NCBI RefSeq assembly: GCF_913060805.1
Contig: NZ_CAJXTC010000005.1
Location: 1 to 64,000, forward strand
DNA length: 64,000 nucleotides
DNA from: an uncultured Draconibacterium sp.
GTDB taxonomy: Bacteria; Bacteroidota; Bacteroidia; Bacteroidales; Prolixibacteraceae
Reading direction: 5' to 3'
Below are positions 1-7,482 of the stretch, in pieces. Below the pieces are notes generated by a model. It was not told the origin of the DNA. It did no database searches and saw only the letters and a program-made list of their open reading frames with translations. The translations under genes and the position numbers were made by a program. Positions within the stretch are counted from its first letter, which is position 1. Every line of letters begins with the position of its first letter.

Positions 1-124
1 CTTTTTAATATCTTGGTTTATACTCAAAATTAATCCTTTCCATTCCATCAAAAAATATCTTCGCAAATCTAAGGTACGCGTAGAGAGGGAATGAGGGAGA
101 GTTTTAAGTAAATTGTATTATTTA

Positions 125-1033
125 TCAGCTCATTCCAAATTCCTTCTTGTACCGCGCCGGGGAAATACTTGTAGATTGTTTGAAGATCCGGGAAAAATGG
201 TAGCGATCGGCAAAACCTGTTTTTAGTGCTATTTCGTCAATGCTGAAGTTGGAGTGGTGAAGCAAAATACATGCCCGGTCGATGCGTTTGTTGCGGATAT
301 ACTTTTGAACAGAGATCCCAACCTCATTTGAAAAGAGCCGGATAAATGCATTCGTCGCCATTTTAGCTTTGTTGGCTAAAGCTGGATTGCTCAGATCATC
401 TGTTAAATTTTCCTCGATGTAACGTAAACAGCTGATAATCCGATGATCGTTTGAAATCAAATCCCAATTCGATTCGGGGAGATCGGTGAGTAAATCTGCA
501 ATCAAAGCTTTTATCACCAAACTTATATGGAAACTAAAGAATTTGTGATCCTTGTTCAAGTGGTTTTTTATCAACTGAAGTTTCGATTGGAGATGCTCGG
601 TAAGTTCAAAGCTAAAAACTCCGGGCGAGATATTGTCGTAAGGTATTCCAATATTAAAGTGGATAAACAGATGCAAGAGGTTGGGTTTTGATAAAGCTTT
701 TTGTCTGTTTGAATTCAAGTCAACACGTCCTCCAACGAGCGAAAATCCTTCCTTCGGTATTTCATGATCATACAAACGTGTTGCATAGGACGTGTTGGGA
801 GGAATCAATATTATTTTATTGGGCGATAAGTTGTATTCTGTATCGTTATGAATGATTTTAGCACCTTCGGCGTTGTTGTGGTAAATGCGCCAGTAAGGGA
901 ATGAAAGTTCGTTGTATTCCCAGTTTTCAAGCCACCAGTGCCGGCAACAAAGTAGCTGAATATTGTAGTTCGGAAACAGTTGAATAACATCAGAAGGATC
1001 ACCTTTTTCAGGCTTTATTTTAAATGTAGTCAT
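125..1033 (-). CDS. AraC-family transcriptional regulator
   Basis: Probable DNA-binding regulator of the divergent fucose operon. The protein (about 302 residues) has a cupin-like N-terminal half of the kind that binds small ligands. Its last ~100 residues form the double helix-turn-helix AraC domain, ending in the typical segment with 'IALKTGFADRYHFSRIFK' and 'SPARYKKEFG'. The reading frame stays open to a TTG at 1060, but that codon overlaps a consensus -7 box (minus strand 1065-1058), so the ATG at 1033 is chosen. Only about 120 bases separate it from fucI, and the two genes diverge, which is the usual arrangement for a local regulator. The family is clear from the sequence. The link to fucose is inferred from position only; no operator was identified. 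Confidence 0.85.
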   Translation of the reverse strand: MTTFKIKPEKGDPSDVIQLFPNYNIQLLCCRHWWLENWEYNELSFPYWRIYHNNAEGAKIIHNDTEYNLSPNKIILIPPNTSYATRLYDHEIPKEGFSLVGGRVDLNSNRQKALSKPNLLHLFIHFNIGIPYDNISPGVFSFELTEHLQSKLQLIKNHLNKDHKFFSFHISLVIKALIADLLTDLPESNWDLISNDHRIISCLRYIEENLTDDLSNPALANKAKMATNAFIRLFSNEVGISVQKYIRNKRIDRACILLHHSNFSIDEIALKTGFADRYHFSRIFKQSTSISPARYKKEFGMS

Positions 1034-1057
1034 ATTGGCTGATGTTAGAAACAGATA

Positions 1058-1065
1058 CAAATGTA
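1058..1065 (-). promoter_or_regulatory. Bacteroidota-type -7 box for the AraC regulator
   Basis: The minus strand reads TACATTTG, an exact match to the Bacteroidota -7 consensus TAnnTTTG. It lies 24 bases upstream of the ATG at 1033. No clear -33 TTTG was found at the usual distance. The box overlaps the alternative TTG start and so argues against it. Confidence 0.5.
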
Positions 1066-1156
1066 ATAAAAATAGCCATTGCTTTTGGGGTGGTTTAGTG
1101 GTACTTTGTAATCGCTAAGTAAATACAATAAACTTCAAAAATCTAAATAGACAATT

Positions 1157-2944
1157 ATGGCTAACAGACTAATTGGCGACTTGCCCAAAGTGGGTATCCG
1201 TCCCGTTATCGACGGACGCGAATGCGGTGTTCGGGAGTCGCTTGAAAAACAGGTAATGGACCTTGCACAGGCAGCAGCATCTTTTATCAGCGAACAATTA
1301 CGATTTCCAAGTGGCGAAACCGTGGAATGTGTTATTGCCGACACCTGTATTGGAGGCGTGGCCGAAGCTGCTATGTGTGCGGAGAAATTCAGAAAAGAAG
1401 GAGTTGGCGTTTCGTTAACGGTTACACCTTGCTGGTGTTACGGCACCGAGGTGATGGACACCGATCCACTCGTGCCAAAAGCGGTGTGGGGATTTAACGG
1501 AACCGAGCGTCCGGGAGCTGTATATCTGGCAGCAGCTTTGGCCGGATACACGCAAAAAGGATTGCCAACTTTCGGAATTTATGGTCGCGATGTGCAGGAT
1601 GCCGGCGATAAAACAATACCGGATGATGTAAAAGAAAAAATAGTACGCTTTGTAAAATCGGGGCTGGCAGTGGCACAGATGAAAGGAAAATCTTATTTGT
1701 CGATCGGATACAGTTCTATGGGAATTGCCGGATCGATGGTCGATTCATCATTTTTTCAAAAGTATTTGGGAATTCGCACCGAGTTTGTCGAATCGGTTGA
1801 GATTCTTCGACGTATTGACGAAGGTATTTACGATGAGGAGGAGTATCAAAAAGCTCTGGCGTGGACAAAAGAAAATTGCAAAGAAGGTAAGGATGTAAAT
1901 AAACCGGAAGACCAGGCTGATGCTGCCCGAAAAGAAGCGGAGTGGGAGACCGTAGTTAAAATGACTTTGATCTGTCGCGACATGATGATCGGTAACGAAA
2001 AGGTTATTGCCAAAGGTTACCGCGAAGAAGGTTTGGGAAGAAATGCAATTCTTGGTGGTTTTCAGGGGCAACGCCAGTGGACCGATTATCAGCCAAACGC
2101 CGATTTTACAGAAGCCATTTTAAATTCATCATTCGACTGGAACGGTATTCGTCAGGCTTTTGTTTTTGCTACTGAAAACGACAGTTTAAATGGTGTGTCG
2201 ATGTTGTTCGGACACCTGCTGAGCAATACCAGCCAGATATTTTCTGATGTACGAACCTACTGGAGTCCGGAAGCAGTAAAACGTGTTTGCGGAAAAGAAC
2301 TGAGCGGTTTGGCAGAAGGTGGAATTATTCACCTGATCAACTCGGGCTCAACAACGCTTGATGCAACAGCACAGCAACGCGATAAAGATGGAAATCCGGC
2401 AATGAAACCTTTCTGGGAGATTACCGAAGAAGAAGCTCAAAAGTGTTTGGACAATACACTGTGGCCACAGGCTGAGCGGGGATATTTCCGTGGTGGAGGA
2501 TATTCGTCGCAGTTTAAGACTATCGGACAAATGCCGGTTACAATGAGTCGTGTAAACCTCGTTGACGGATTTGGGCCGGTGCTTCAAATTGCCGAAGGCT
2601 GGACCGTTGAACTTCCCGATGATATTCATGAAGTTTTAGATGAACGCACCAATCCAACCTGGCCAACAACATGGTTTGTGCCGCGAGTAAACGGTGAGGG
2701 AGCTTTTAAAGATGTGTACTCGGTAATGGCTAATTGGGGCGCCAATCACGGTGCGATTTGCTACGGTCATATCGGAGCCGACCTGATTACACTGGCTTCG
2801 ATGTTGCGGATTCCGGTAAACATGCATAATGTTGATGCCGACAAGGTATTCCGTCCGAGTGCATGGGCATCGTTTGGCGAAAATAAAGAAGGTTCAGATT
2901 TCCGTGCCTGTGAAACTTACGGGCCACTTTACGGTAAAAAATAA
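1157..2944 (+). CDS. fucI: L-fucose isomerase
   Basis: Converts L-fucose to L-fuculose, the first step of cytoplasmic fucose catabolism. The 595 residues match the length of E. coli FucI (591). The three metal/catalytic ligands known in E. coli (Glu337, Asp361, His528) appear here with a constant +3 shift: Glu340 in 'ATEND', Asp364 in 'SDVRTYW' and His531 in 'NWGANHG'. There is no signal peptide, as expected for a cytosolic enzyme. It is first in an operon with the kinase (5 bases downstream) and the aldolase. Some family members also isomerise D-arabinose, so that substrate cannot be excluded. Confidence 0.97.
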   Translation: MANRLIGDLPKVGIRPVIDGRECGVRESLEKQVMDLAQAAASFISEQLRFPSGETVECVIADTCIGGVAEAAMCAEKFRKEGVGVSLTVTPCWCYGTEVMDTDPLVPKAVWGFNGTERPGAVYLAAALAGYTQKGLPTFGIYGRDVQDAGDKTIPDDVKEKIVRFVKSGLAVAQMKGKSYLSIGYSSMGIAGSMVDSSFFQKYLGIRTEFVESVEILRRIDEGIYDEEEYQKALAWTKENCKEGKDVNKPEDQADAARKEAEWETVVKMTLICRDMMIGNEKVIAKGYREEGLGRNAILGGFQGQRQWTDYQPNADFTEAILNSSFDWNGIRQAFVFATENDSLNGVSMLFGHLLSNTSQIFSDVRTYWSPEAVKRVCGKELSGLAEGGIIHLINSGSTTLDATAQQRDKDGNPAMKPFWEITEEEAQKCLDNTLWPQAERGYFRGGGYSSQFKTIGQMPVTMSRVNLVDGFGPVLQIAEGWTVELPDDIHEVLDERTNPTWPTTWFVPRVNGEGAFKDVYSVMANWGANHGAICYGHIGADLITLASMLRIPVNMHNVDADKVFRPSAWASFGENKEGSDFRACETYGPLYGKK

Positions 2945-2949
2945 TTCGT

Positions 2950-4425
2950 ATGCCTGAAAAAGATCTGGCAATAGTATTCGATTGCGGAGCCACAAACCTG
3001 CGGGTGATCGCCATGGATGTGCATGGCAAAATTGTGGCTTCGGAATCGACTGCAAACAATACAAGTCCTGATCCTGAATTCTCGGGTGGCGTAATTTGGG
3101 ATGTGGAAGAAATGTGGGGAAAACTTTGTTCTGCCTCGCAAAAAGTTATGGCTGCAATCGATACAAAACGGATTGCCGGCGTAACGGTTACTACTTTTGG
3201 TGTGGATGGTACTTTTGTCGATAATGATGGCAAACTGCTTTATCCCGTAATTTCATGGCAATGTCAGCGTACAACGCCAATTATGAATGAGATTGGGAAA
3301 TATATTCCATTAGAAGAATTATATGCCGAGGCTGCCACTTTCCCATACGCATTTAATACCATCAATAAGTTTGTGTGGATGAAAGAGAACCGGCCGGAGG
3401 TAATTGAAACGGCCCATCGTTTTTTGTTTATCACCTCACTGTTCATTTTTAAGCTGACGGGCGAATTACGAAACGACGCGACCATGGCAGGGACTTCCAT
3501 GATGATGGACATGCAAAAACAGCAGCCATCGGAAAAGATATTTGCAGCTTTGGATATTCGGAATGATATTTTGGGTGATATAGCGGAATCAGGAGAACTG
3601 GCCGGGCATGTTCATCAAAAGGCAGAAATGGAAACAGGAATTCCTGCAAATGTACCTGTGTTTTTTGGTGGGCACGATACGCAGTTTGCGGTGTTTGGTT
3701 CGGGAGCCAATGAAAACGAACTGGTTCTGAGTAGCGGAACCTGGGAGATCATTATGGCGCGAAGTGCCGGATTTAAGTCAACGGAAAAAGAACTGGCAGC
3801 GCAGTTGACCACAGAACTGGATGCTGCAAAGGGATTGTTCAATATCGGGCAGAATTACCTGGCGTCGGGAATATTGGAGTGGTTTGCAATGAATTTTTAT
3901 CCGGAATTGAGTGGTGATGCTTTGTACAATAAAATGATTTCTGATGCCAGTATTTTGCGGCCCGGAGAATCTTCAATTTGGGTAAATCCTTCGTTTTACG
4001 GCGAAAGCGGAAGCAATAATTTTGGTGCTATAAACGGCTTAACGATTCACACCAAACGAGGTGAAATCTATCGGGCATTTCTCGAAAGTCTGGCGTATCG
4101 TTTGCGATTTGGCATTGAAGCATTGGAAAATGCCGGTGATTTTAAAGCTGAAAAAATAATTTGTGTGGGTGGTGGATCAAAAAACTATCTTTGGAATCAA
4201 TTGCGTGCCGACGTTTGCAATTTGCCCATACAACTGGTCGATCAGAAGGAGACAACCGTTTTGGGAGCCGCCTTGTTTGTGTTTGCCGGAAGTGGCGTGG
4301 CAAAATCGCCCGGAGCAGCCCGGCAGTTGGTGGATTATAACCCAAAAATTATTGAGCCATCTGAGAATCAAAAACAATACGGTGAATTGTATCAGGTTTT
4401 TAAAAAGCGCATGCAATACATTTAA
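2950..4425 (+). CDS. fucK: L-fuculokinase (FGGY family)
   Basis: Phosphorylates L-fuculose to L-fuculose-1-phosphate with ATP. It is a 491-residue FGGY sugar kinase. The N-terminal ATPase motif reads 'FDCGATNLR', and 'VTTFGVDGTFVD', 'GTSMMMDMQ', 'GGHDTQFAVFG' and 'SSGTWEI' all resemble E. coli FucK closely. The Asp of 'GHDTQF' is the expected catalytic base. A C-terminal 'CVGGGSKN' loop contributes to the ATP site. The gene starts 5 bases after fucI, so the two are almost certainly co-transcribed. Rhamnulokinase is the closest alternative, but the motifs and the fucI neighbour favour fuculose. Confidence 0.93.
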   Translation: MPEKDLAIVFDCGATNLRVIAMDVHGKIVASESTANNTSPDPEFSGGVIWDVEEMWGKLCSASQKVMAAIDTKRIAGVTVTTFGVDGTFVDNDGKLLYPVISWQCQRTTPIMNEIGKYIPLEELYAEAATFPYAFNTINKFVWMKENRPEVIETAHRFLFITSLFIFKLTGELRNDATMAGTSMMMDMQKQQPSEKIFAALDIRNDILGDIAESGELAGHVHQKAEMETGIPANVPVFFGGHDTQFAVFGSGANENELVLSSGTWEIIMARSAGFKSTEKELAAQLTTELDAAKGLFNIGQNYLASGILEWFAMNFYPELSGDALYNKMISDASILRPGESSIWVNPSFYGESGSNNFGAINGLTIHTKRGEIYRAFLESLAYRLRFGIEALENAGDFKAEKIICVGGGSKNYLWNQLRADVCNLPIQLVDQKETTVLGAALFVFAGSGVAKSPGAARQLVDYNPKIIEPSENQKQYGELYQVFKKRMQYI

Positions 4426-4459
4426 TAAAGTATTGAACTACAAAACTTAAGAATTAACT

Positions 4460-5254
4460 GTGGATGTATTAAAAAATCTTCCGGCAGAAGTCGTAAAACA
4501 TATTGAACAGGTTAGCGAAGTTGCCGGTTATTTATGGGAAAAAGAGTGGGCAGAAAAAAGCTCGGGAAATATTTCCATTGATCTAAGCGGACTTTTCCCG
4601 GAGGAGATGATAAATCAAATTAGAGAAGAAGTTACCTGCATTTTTCCAAAAGAGGCAGCGGGCATGGTTCTTTTTGTTACGGGCTCTGGTTGTCGTTTGC
4701 GGCATTTGGTCAATAGGACAGAAGAAGTGGCATCAATTATCGCTGTTAACCAATCGGCTACAGCCTATTCTGTTTTATGGGGAGGTAAAAAGCCCGGATT
4801 CAAGCCTACTTCGGAACTGAGTGCGCACATAAAAATTCATCTTTTTAATGCGGTTAATAATACCGGCAGAAAAGCTGTAGTTCATGCACATCCGATCGAG
4901 TTGGTTGTTTTAAGCCATCATAAAATCTTTAAGGACGAGGTTTTATTTAATCACTCGCTTTGGAAAATGTGCCCCGAAATAAAGTTGTATGTTCCAAAAG
5001 GAGTTGGGTGTGCCGATTATGCCCGATACGGAACCGAAGAACTGGCAAATCTTACGCTGGATGCATTAAAGGATCACGACGTTGTTTTGTGGGAAAAACA
5101 CGGCGCTTTGGCAACCGGAGTTGATATGGAAGAGGCATTCGATTTTTTGGATGTGGCCAATAAGGGAGCTAAACTTTTGTTGCTAGCCTGGAGTGCCGGA
5201 TTCAATCCGGAAGGACTATCTCCCGAACAACTGGATGAGCTAATTAATACCTGA
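4460..5254 (+). CDS. rhaD: Class II aldolase of the RhaD type, in the fucose operon
   Basis: Cleaves a deoxy-ketose-1-phosphate to dihydroxyacetone phosphate and L-lactaldehyde. The start is GTG at 4460; no in-frame ATG precedes the conserved region. The 264 residues are closer to RhaD (274 in E. coli) than to FucA (215). RhaD-type motifs seen are 'LFVTGSGCRLR', 'VLWGGKKP' and 'PTSELSAH'. Zinc ligands His142, His144 and His214 and catalytic Glu119 match the E. coli RhaD pattern (Glu117, His141, His143, His212). It ends the fucIK operon, with a 34-base gap after fucK. It therefore presumably acts on L-fuculose-1-phosphate, whose C4 configuration differs from that of rhamnulose-1-phosphate. The fold and chemistry are secure; the physiological substrate is inference. 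Confidence 0.85.
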   Translation: MDVLKNLPAEVVKHIEQVSEVAGYLWEKEWAEKSSGNISIDLSGLFPEEMINQIREEVTCIFPKEAAGMVLFVTGSGCRLRHLVNRTEEVASIIAVNQSATAYSVLWGGKKPGFKPTSELSAHIKIHLFNAVNNTGRKAVVHAHPIELVVLSHHKIFKDEVLFNHSLWKMCPEIKLYVPKGVGCADYARYGTEELANLTLDALKDHDVVLWEKHGALATGVDMEEAFDFLDVANKGAKLLLLAWSAGFNPEGLSPEQLDELINT

Positions 5255-5289
5255 GAGTGTTAAATTCGGAGGTGGCAAAGCCGTAATAA

Positions 5290-5320
5290 TTCGGGGCTTA
5301 GTTTAAAACTTATACCTTCG
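5290..5320 (+). promoter_or_regulatory. Possible promoter of the MFS gene
   Basis: TTCG (5290-5293), a 19-base spacer, then TACCTTCG (5313-5320). Each element is one base off the Bacteroidota consensus TTTG / TAnnTTTG. The ATG follows 24 bases later. It would give the exporter its own transcript, apart from the fucose operon. Confidence 0.4.
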
Positions 5321-5344
5321 CGCCAAAATTGTAACGAGACAAGG

Positions 5345-6547
5345 ATGAGTTTAAGCCGCACAAGCAAATTTTTTATTCCCGTATTAACAATGGTTATGGC
5401 TGCAATGGTGGCCATGTCGCCATTTGCAATTGATACCTACATTGCTGCCCTGCCCGATATCGCCAAGTTTTTTGGCGTAACTCTGAATGTTGCTGAGCTT
5501 ACTATCACTTTGTATTTCCTGGGATTTGCTTTTGGTAATTTTTTCGGTGGTCCGTTGTCCGATGCTTTTGGACGAAAAACAATTGCACTCACCGGAATTG
5601 CGCTTTATGGTTTAGCCTCTTTACTAATAACAACTTGTACCCAAATTGAATACGTGTTGTTATTGCGTATTCTTCAGGCTTTTGGCGGCGGTTTTGCAAC
5701 GGTTACAGGTAATGTGTTTATCCGCGACTGGTACAGTGGAAAACAGGTGGCTCGTTTTGTTACCATCATCAGTATGATCATTATGCTGGCACCGCTGTTT
5801 GCACCGGTTCTTGGTGCCGGATTGATTCATTGGTACGGTTGGGAAAGCATCTTTTGGTTTTTGCTGGCCTTTTCAATTTTGCTGTTTTTATCCATGTGGT
5901 TGCTTATTCCCGAGTCAAGAGCTCCGAAGTTGATTACCCGAAAAATTACAGGCCGGCAATTGATTGAAAAGTACCGGGTATTTTTCTCGAACAAACAAAG
6001 TACAATTTTGCTGTTCGCCATAAGTTTGCCCATGTCGGGTTTGTATGTTTTTATTACGGCAGCCTCGTTTATTTACATGGAGTATTTTGGTGTCACCCAA
6101 ATGCGTTTCCCGTTGTTTTTTAGTGCGAATGTTGTTTTAAACATCATGCTTTCGTTTTTAAATACCATTCTTTTGAAGAAACACGATCCTGAAAAGATTC
6201 TGCGCTACGGATTATTACTGCAGCTGATTTCGGGAGTTACATTGGCAATTTCGGTATTGATGCCTGAGCCGCAATTATGGTCGGTATTTGCGTCAATTGT
6301 TTTATATGTGGGGAGTTTAGGTTTGGTTTTTGGAAACGGAACCGCAACAATTTTGAATCACAATCCTGAAGTTGCAGGATCGGCAAATGCGACCATCGGA
6401 ATTGCCCGCTTTGCAATAAGTGCGGTCATAGGAAGTATAATGTCGCTATTTCACACTGGTGATCTTATTCCGTTCGGAATGGTGCTGTTCTTTTGTACGT
6501 TAACGGGAAATGTTCTGTATAACTGGGCTTTGCGGATAAAAGAATAA
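5345..6547 (+). CDS. Bcr/CflA-family multidrug efflux MFS transporter
   Basis: Inner-membrane drug:proton antiporter of the major facilitator superfamily. It has 400 residues and about 12 hydrophobic segments. The first helix region has the Bcr signature 'MSPFAIDTYIAALPDIA'. The loop 2-3 motif A reads 'GGPLSDAFGRKTI'. The segment 'RILQAFGGGFATVTGNVFIRD' is typical of the Bcr/CflA subfamily. It lies 90 bases after the aldolase and ends 3 bases from the stop of the convergent Nudix regulator. Position invites the idea of a fucose carrier, but FucP belongs to a different MFS branch, and the signature here points to efflux. The exported compound is unknown. Confidence 0.88.
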   Translation: MSLSRTSKFFIPVLTMVMAAMVAMSPFAIDTYIAALPDIAKFFGVTLNVAELTITLYFLGFAFGNFFGGPLSDAFGRKTIALTGIALYGLASLLITTCTQIEYVLLLRILQAFGGGFATVTGNVFIRDWYSGKQVARFVTIISMIIMLAPLFAPVLGAGLIHWYGWESIFWFLLAFSILLFLSMWLLIPESRAPKLITRKITGRQLIEKYRVFFSNKQSTILLFAISLPMSGLYVFITAASFIYMEYFGVTQMRFPLFFSANVVLNIMLSFLNTILLKKHDPEKILRYGLLLQLISGVTLAISVLMPEPQLWSVFASIVLYVGSLGLVFGNGTATILNHNPEVAGSANATIGIARFAISAVIGSIMSLFHTGDLIPFGMVLFFCTLTGNVLYNWALRIKE

Positions 6548-6550
6548 TCG

Positions 6551-7303
6551 TTACCAAATTCCGCTCAAACCATCTTTCAGGGCTTCCTGGTAGCGTTCAA
6601 CATTGAACGAATACAGATACGGCGATTTGTGTGCACCGCCTGTTTTTCGTTCTTGTAGCTTATCGAGAATATTGTAGTTCAGCATTTTTCGCTGAAAGTT
6701 GCGTCGGTCTAAATCGCGGCCAAGAATGGTTTCATAAAGTTTCTGAAGTTCGGGCATGGTAAACTTTTCGGGTAAAAGTTTTAGCCCGATTGGTTGCTGG
6801 TTTAGCTGTAAACGCAAAGTGACGATAGCTTCCTGAATAATTTGTTTATGGTCGAGTAACATCGAAAGTTCCGTGTTCAAACTCACCCAGTCGCAGTGGT
6901 CGGAATAGAAATCGGGCGTTGGTTTTACTTTCAAAAAGTCAACCAAAGCATAAAATCCTACTGTAATAAATCGATTTTCGAAAAACGATGGATCGGGAAT
7001 GGTGCCGGCTATTATTCCATCCATAACTGCCTTGTTCGATCGTGAACGTTCCGGATCACTAAAAACTTTAAATTGTTTTAAAAACAGGTTGTCAAGCCCG
7101 GTTCGCTCCTTAACAATTCTTTGCGCGGCCTGCTCAAGTGTTTCATCATATTTCAAAAAACCACCGGGCAGCGTATTTTCTTTCGAGTACTTTAAATGCA
7201 AAAGCAAAACTTTAAGTTCGTTGTTGTTGAATCCGAATATCACACAGTCGAGTGATATATGATTCATGTACTCCGTAGAATTGAATGGCTTAATCTCAGT
7301 CAA
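6551..7303 (-). CDS. Nudix-type transcriptional regulator (NrtR/AraR-like)
   Basis: Ligand-sensing repressor type with an N-terminal Nudix fold (residues ~15-150) and a C-terminal winged helix (~170-245). In Bacteroides the arabinose regulator AraR is of this kind. The Nudix box at residues ~47-69 is degenerate: it keeps GX5E but reads 'RIVKERTGL' where the catalytic consensus is REUXEEXGU, so two Glu are lost. This suggests sensing rather than hydrolysis. The start is TTG at 7303. There is no upstream in-frame ATG before a stop, and the segment before Met13 ('FNSTEYMNHISLDCVIFGF') looks like conserved N-terminal sequence of this family. It is divergent from the GH3 operon, with a palindrome in between, so it probably controls that operon. 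The effector sugar is unknown. Confidence 0.85.
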   Translation of the reverse strand: MTEIKPFNSTEYMNHISLDCVIFGFNNNELKVLLLHLKYSKENTLPGGFLKYDETLEQAAQRIVKERTGLDNLFLKQFKVFSDPERSRSNKAVMDGIIAGTIPDPSFFENRFITVGFYALVDFLKVKPTPDFYSDHCDWVSLNTELSMLLDHKQIIQEAIVTLRLQLNQQPIGLKLLPEKFTMPELQKLYETILGRDLDRRNFQRKMLNYNILDKLQERKTGGAHKSPYLYSFNVERYQEALKDGLSGIW

Positions 7304-7379
7304 GGTCTTTAGTTTTAATGCTTACAAATTAGAAAAAATTCTGTAAACATTAAGTGAATATGTTTAAAAATATAATAAT

Positions 7380-7394
7380 GTGTCGCTATGACAC
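7380..7394. promoter_or_regulatory. Palindromic operator candidate between Nudix regulator and GH3
   Basis: A perfect inverted repeat, GTGTC-GCTAT-GACAC, lies in the 179-base divergent intergenic region. A weak -7 candidate (TATATTCA, 7414-7421) sits 19 bases downstream, so the palindrome would cover the -33 position of the GH3 promoter. A regulator bound there could block transcription. Assignment to the adjacent Nudix regulator is inference. Confidence 0.4.
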
Positions 7395-7482
7395 TAGGAA
7401 CGAAATTTATTCCTATATTCAACGCCGTCGATAAAAACCATATCGATAAACTAAAACTTAATTTAGAACTAAATCATTCACC

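Noticed and set aside
1034-1060. Upstream TTG start for the AraC regulator
   Set aside because: The TTG lies inside an exact TAnnTTTG -7 box, so it could not be within the transcript from that promoter; the ATG at 1033 fits.
4460-5254. Naming the aldolase FucA from operon context
   Set aside because: Length and motifs match RhaD, so the family name follows the sequence.
5345-6547. MFS protein as a fucose permease (FucP)
   Set aside because: The N-terminal and loop motifs are those of Bcr/CflA drug exporters, not FucP.
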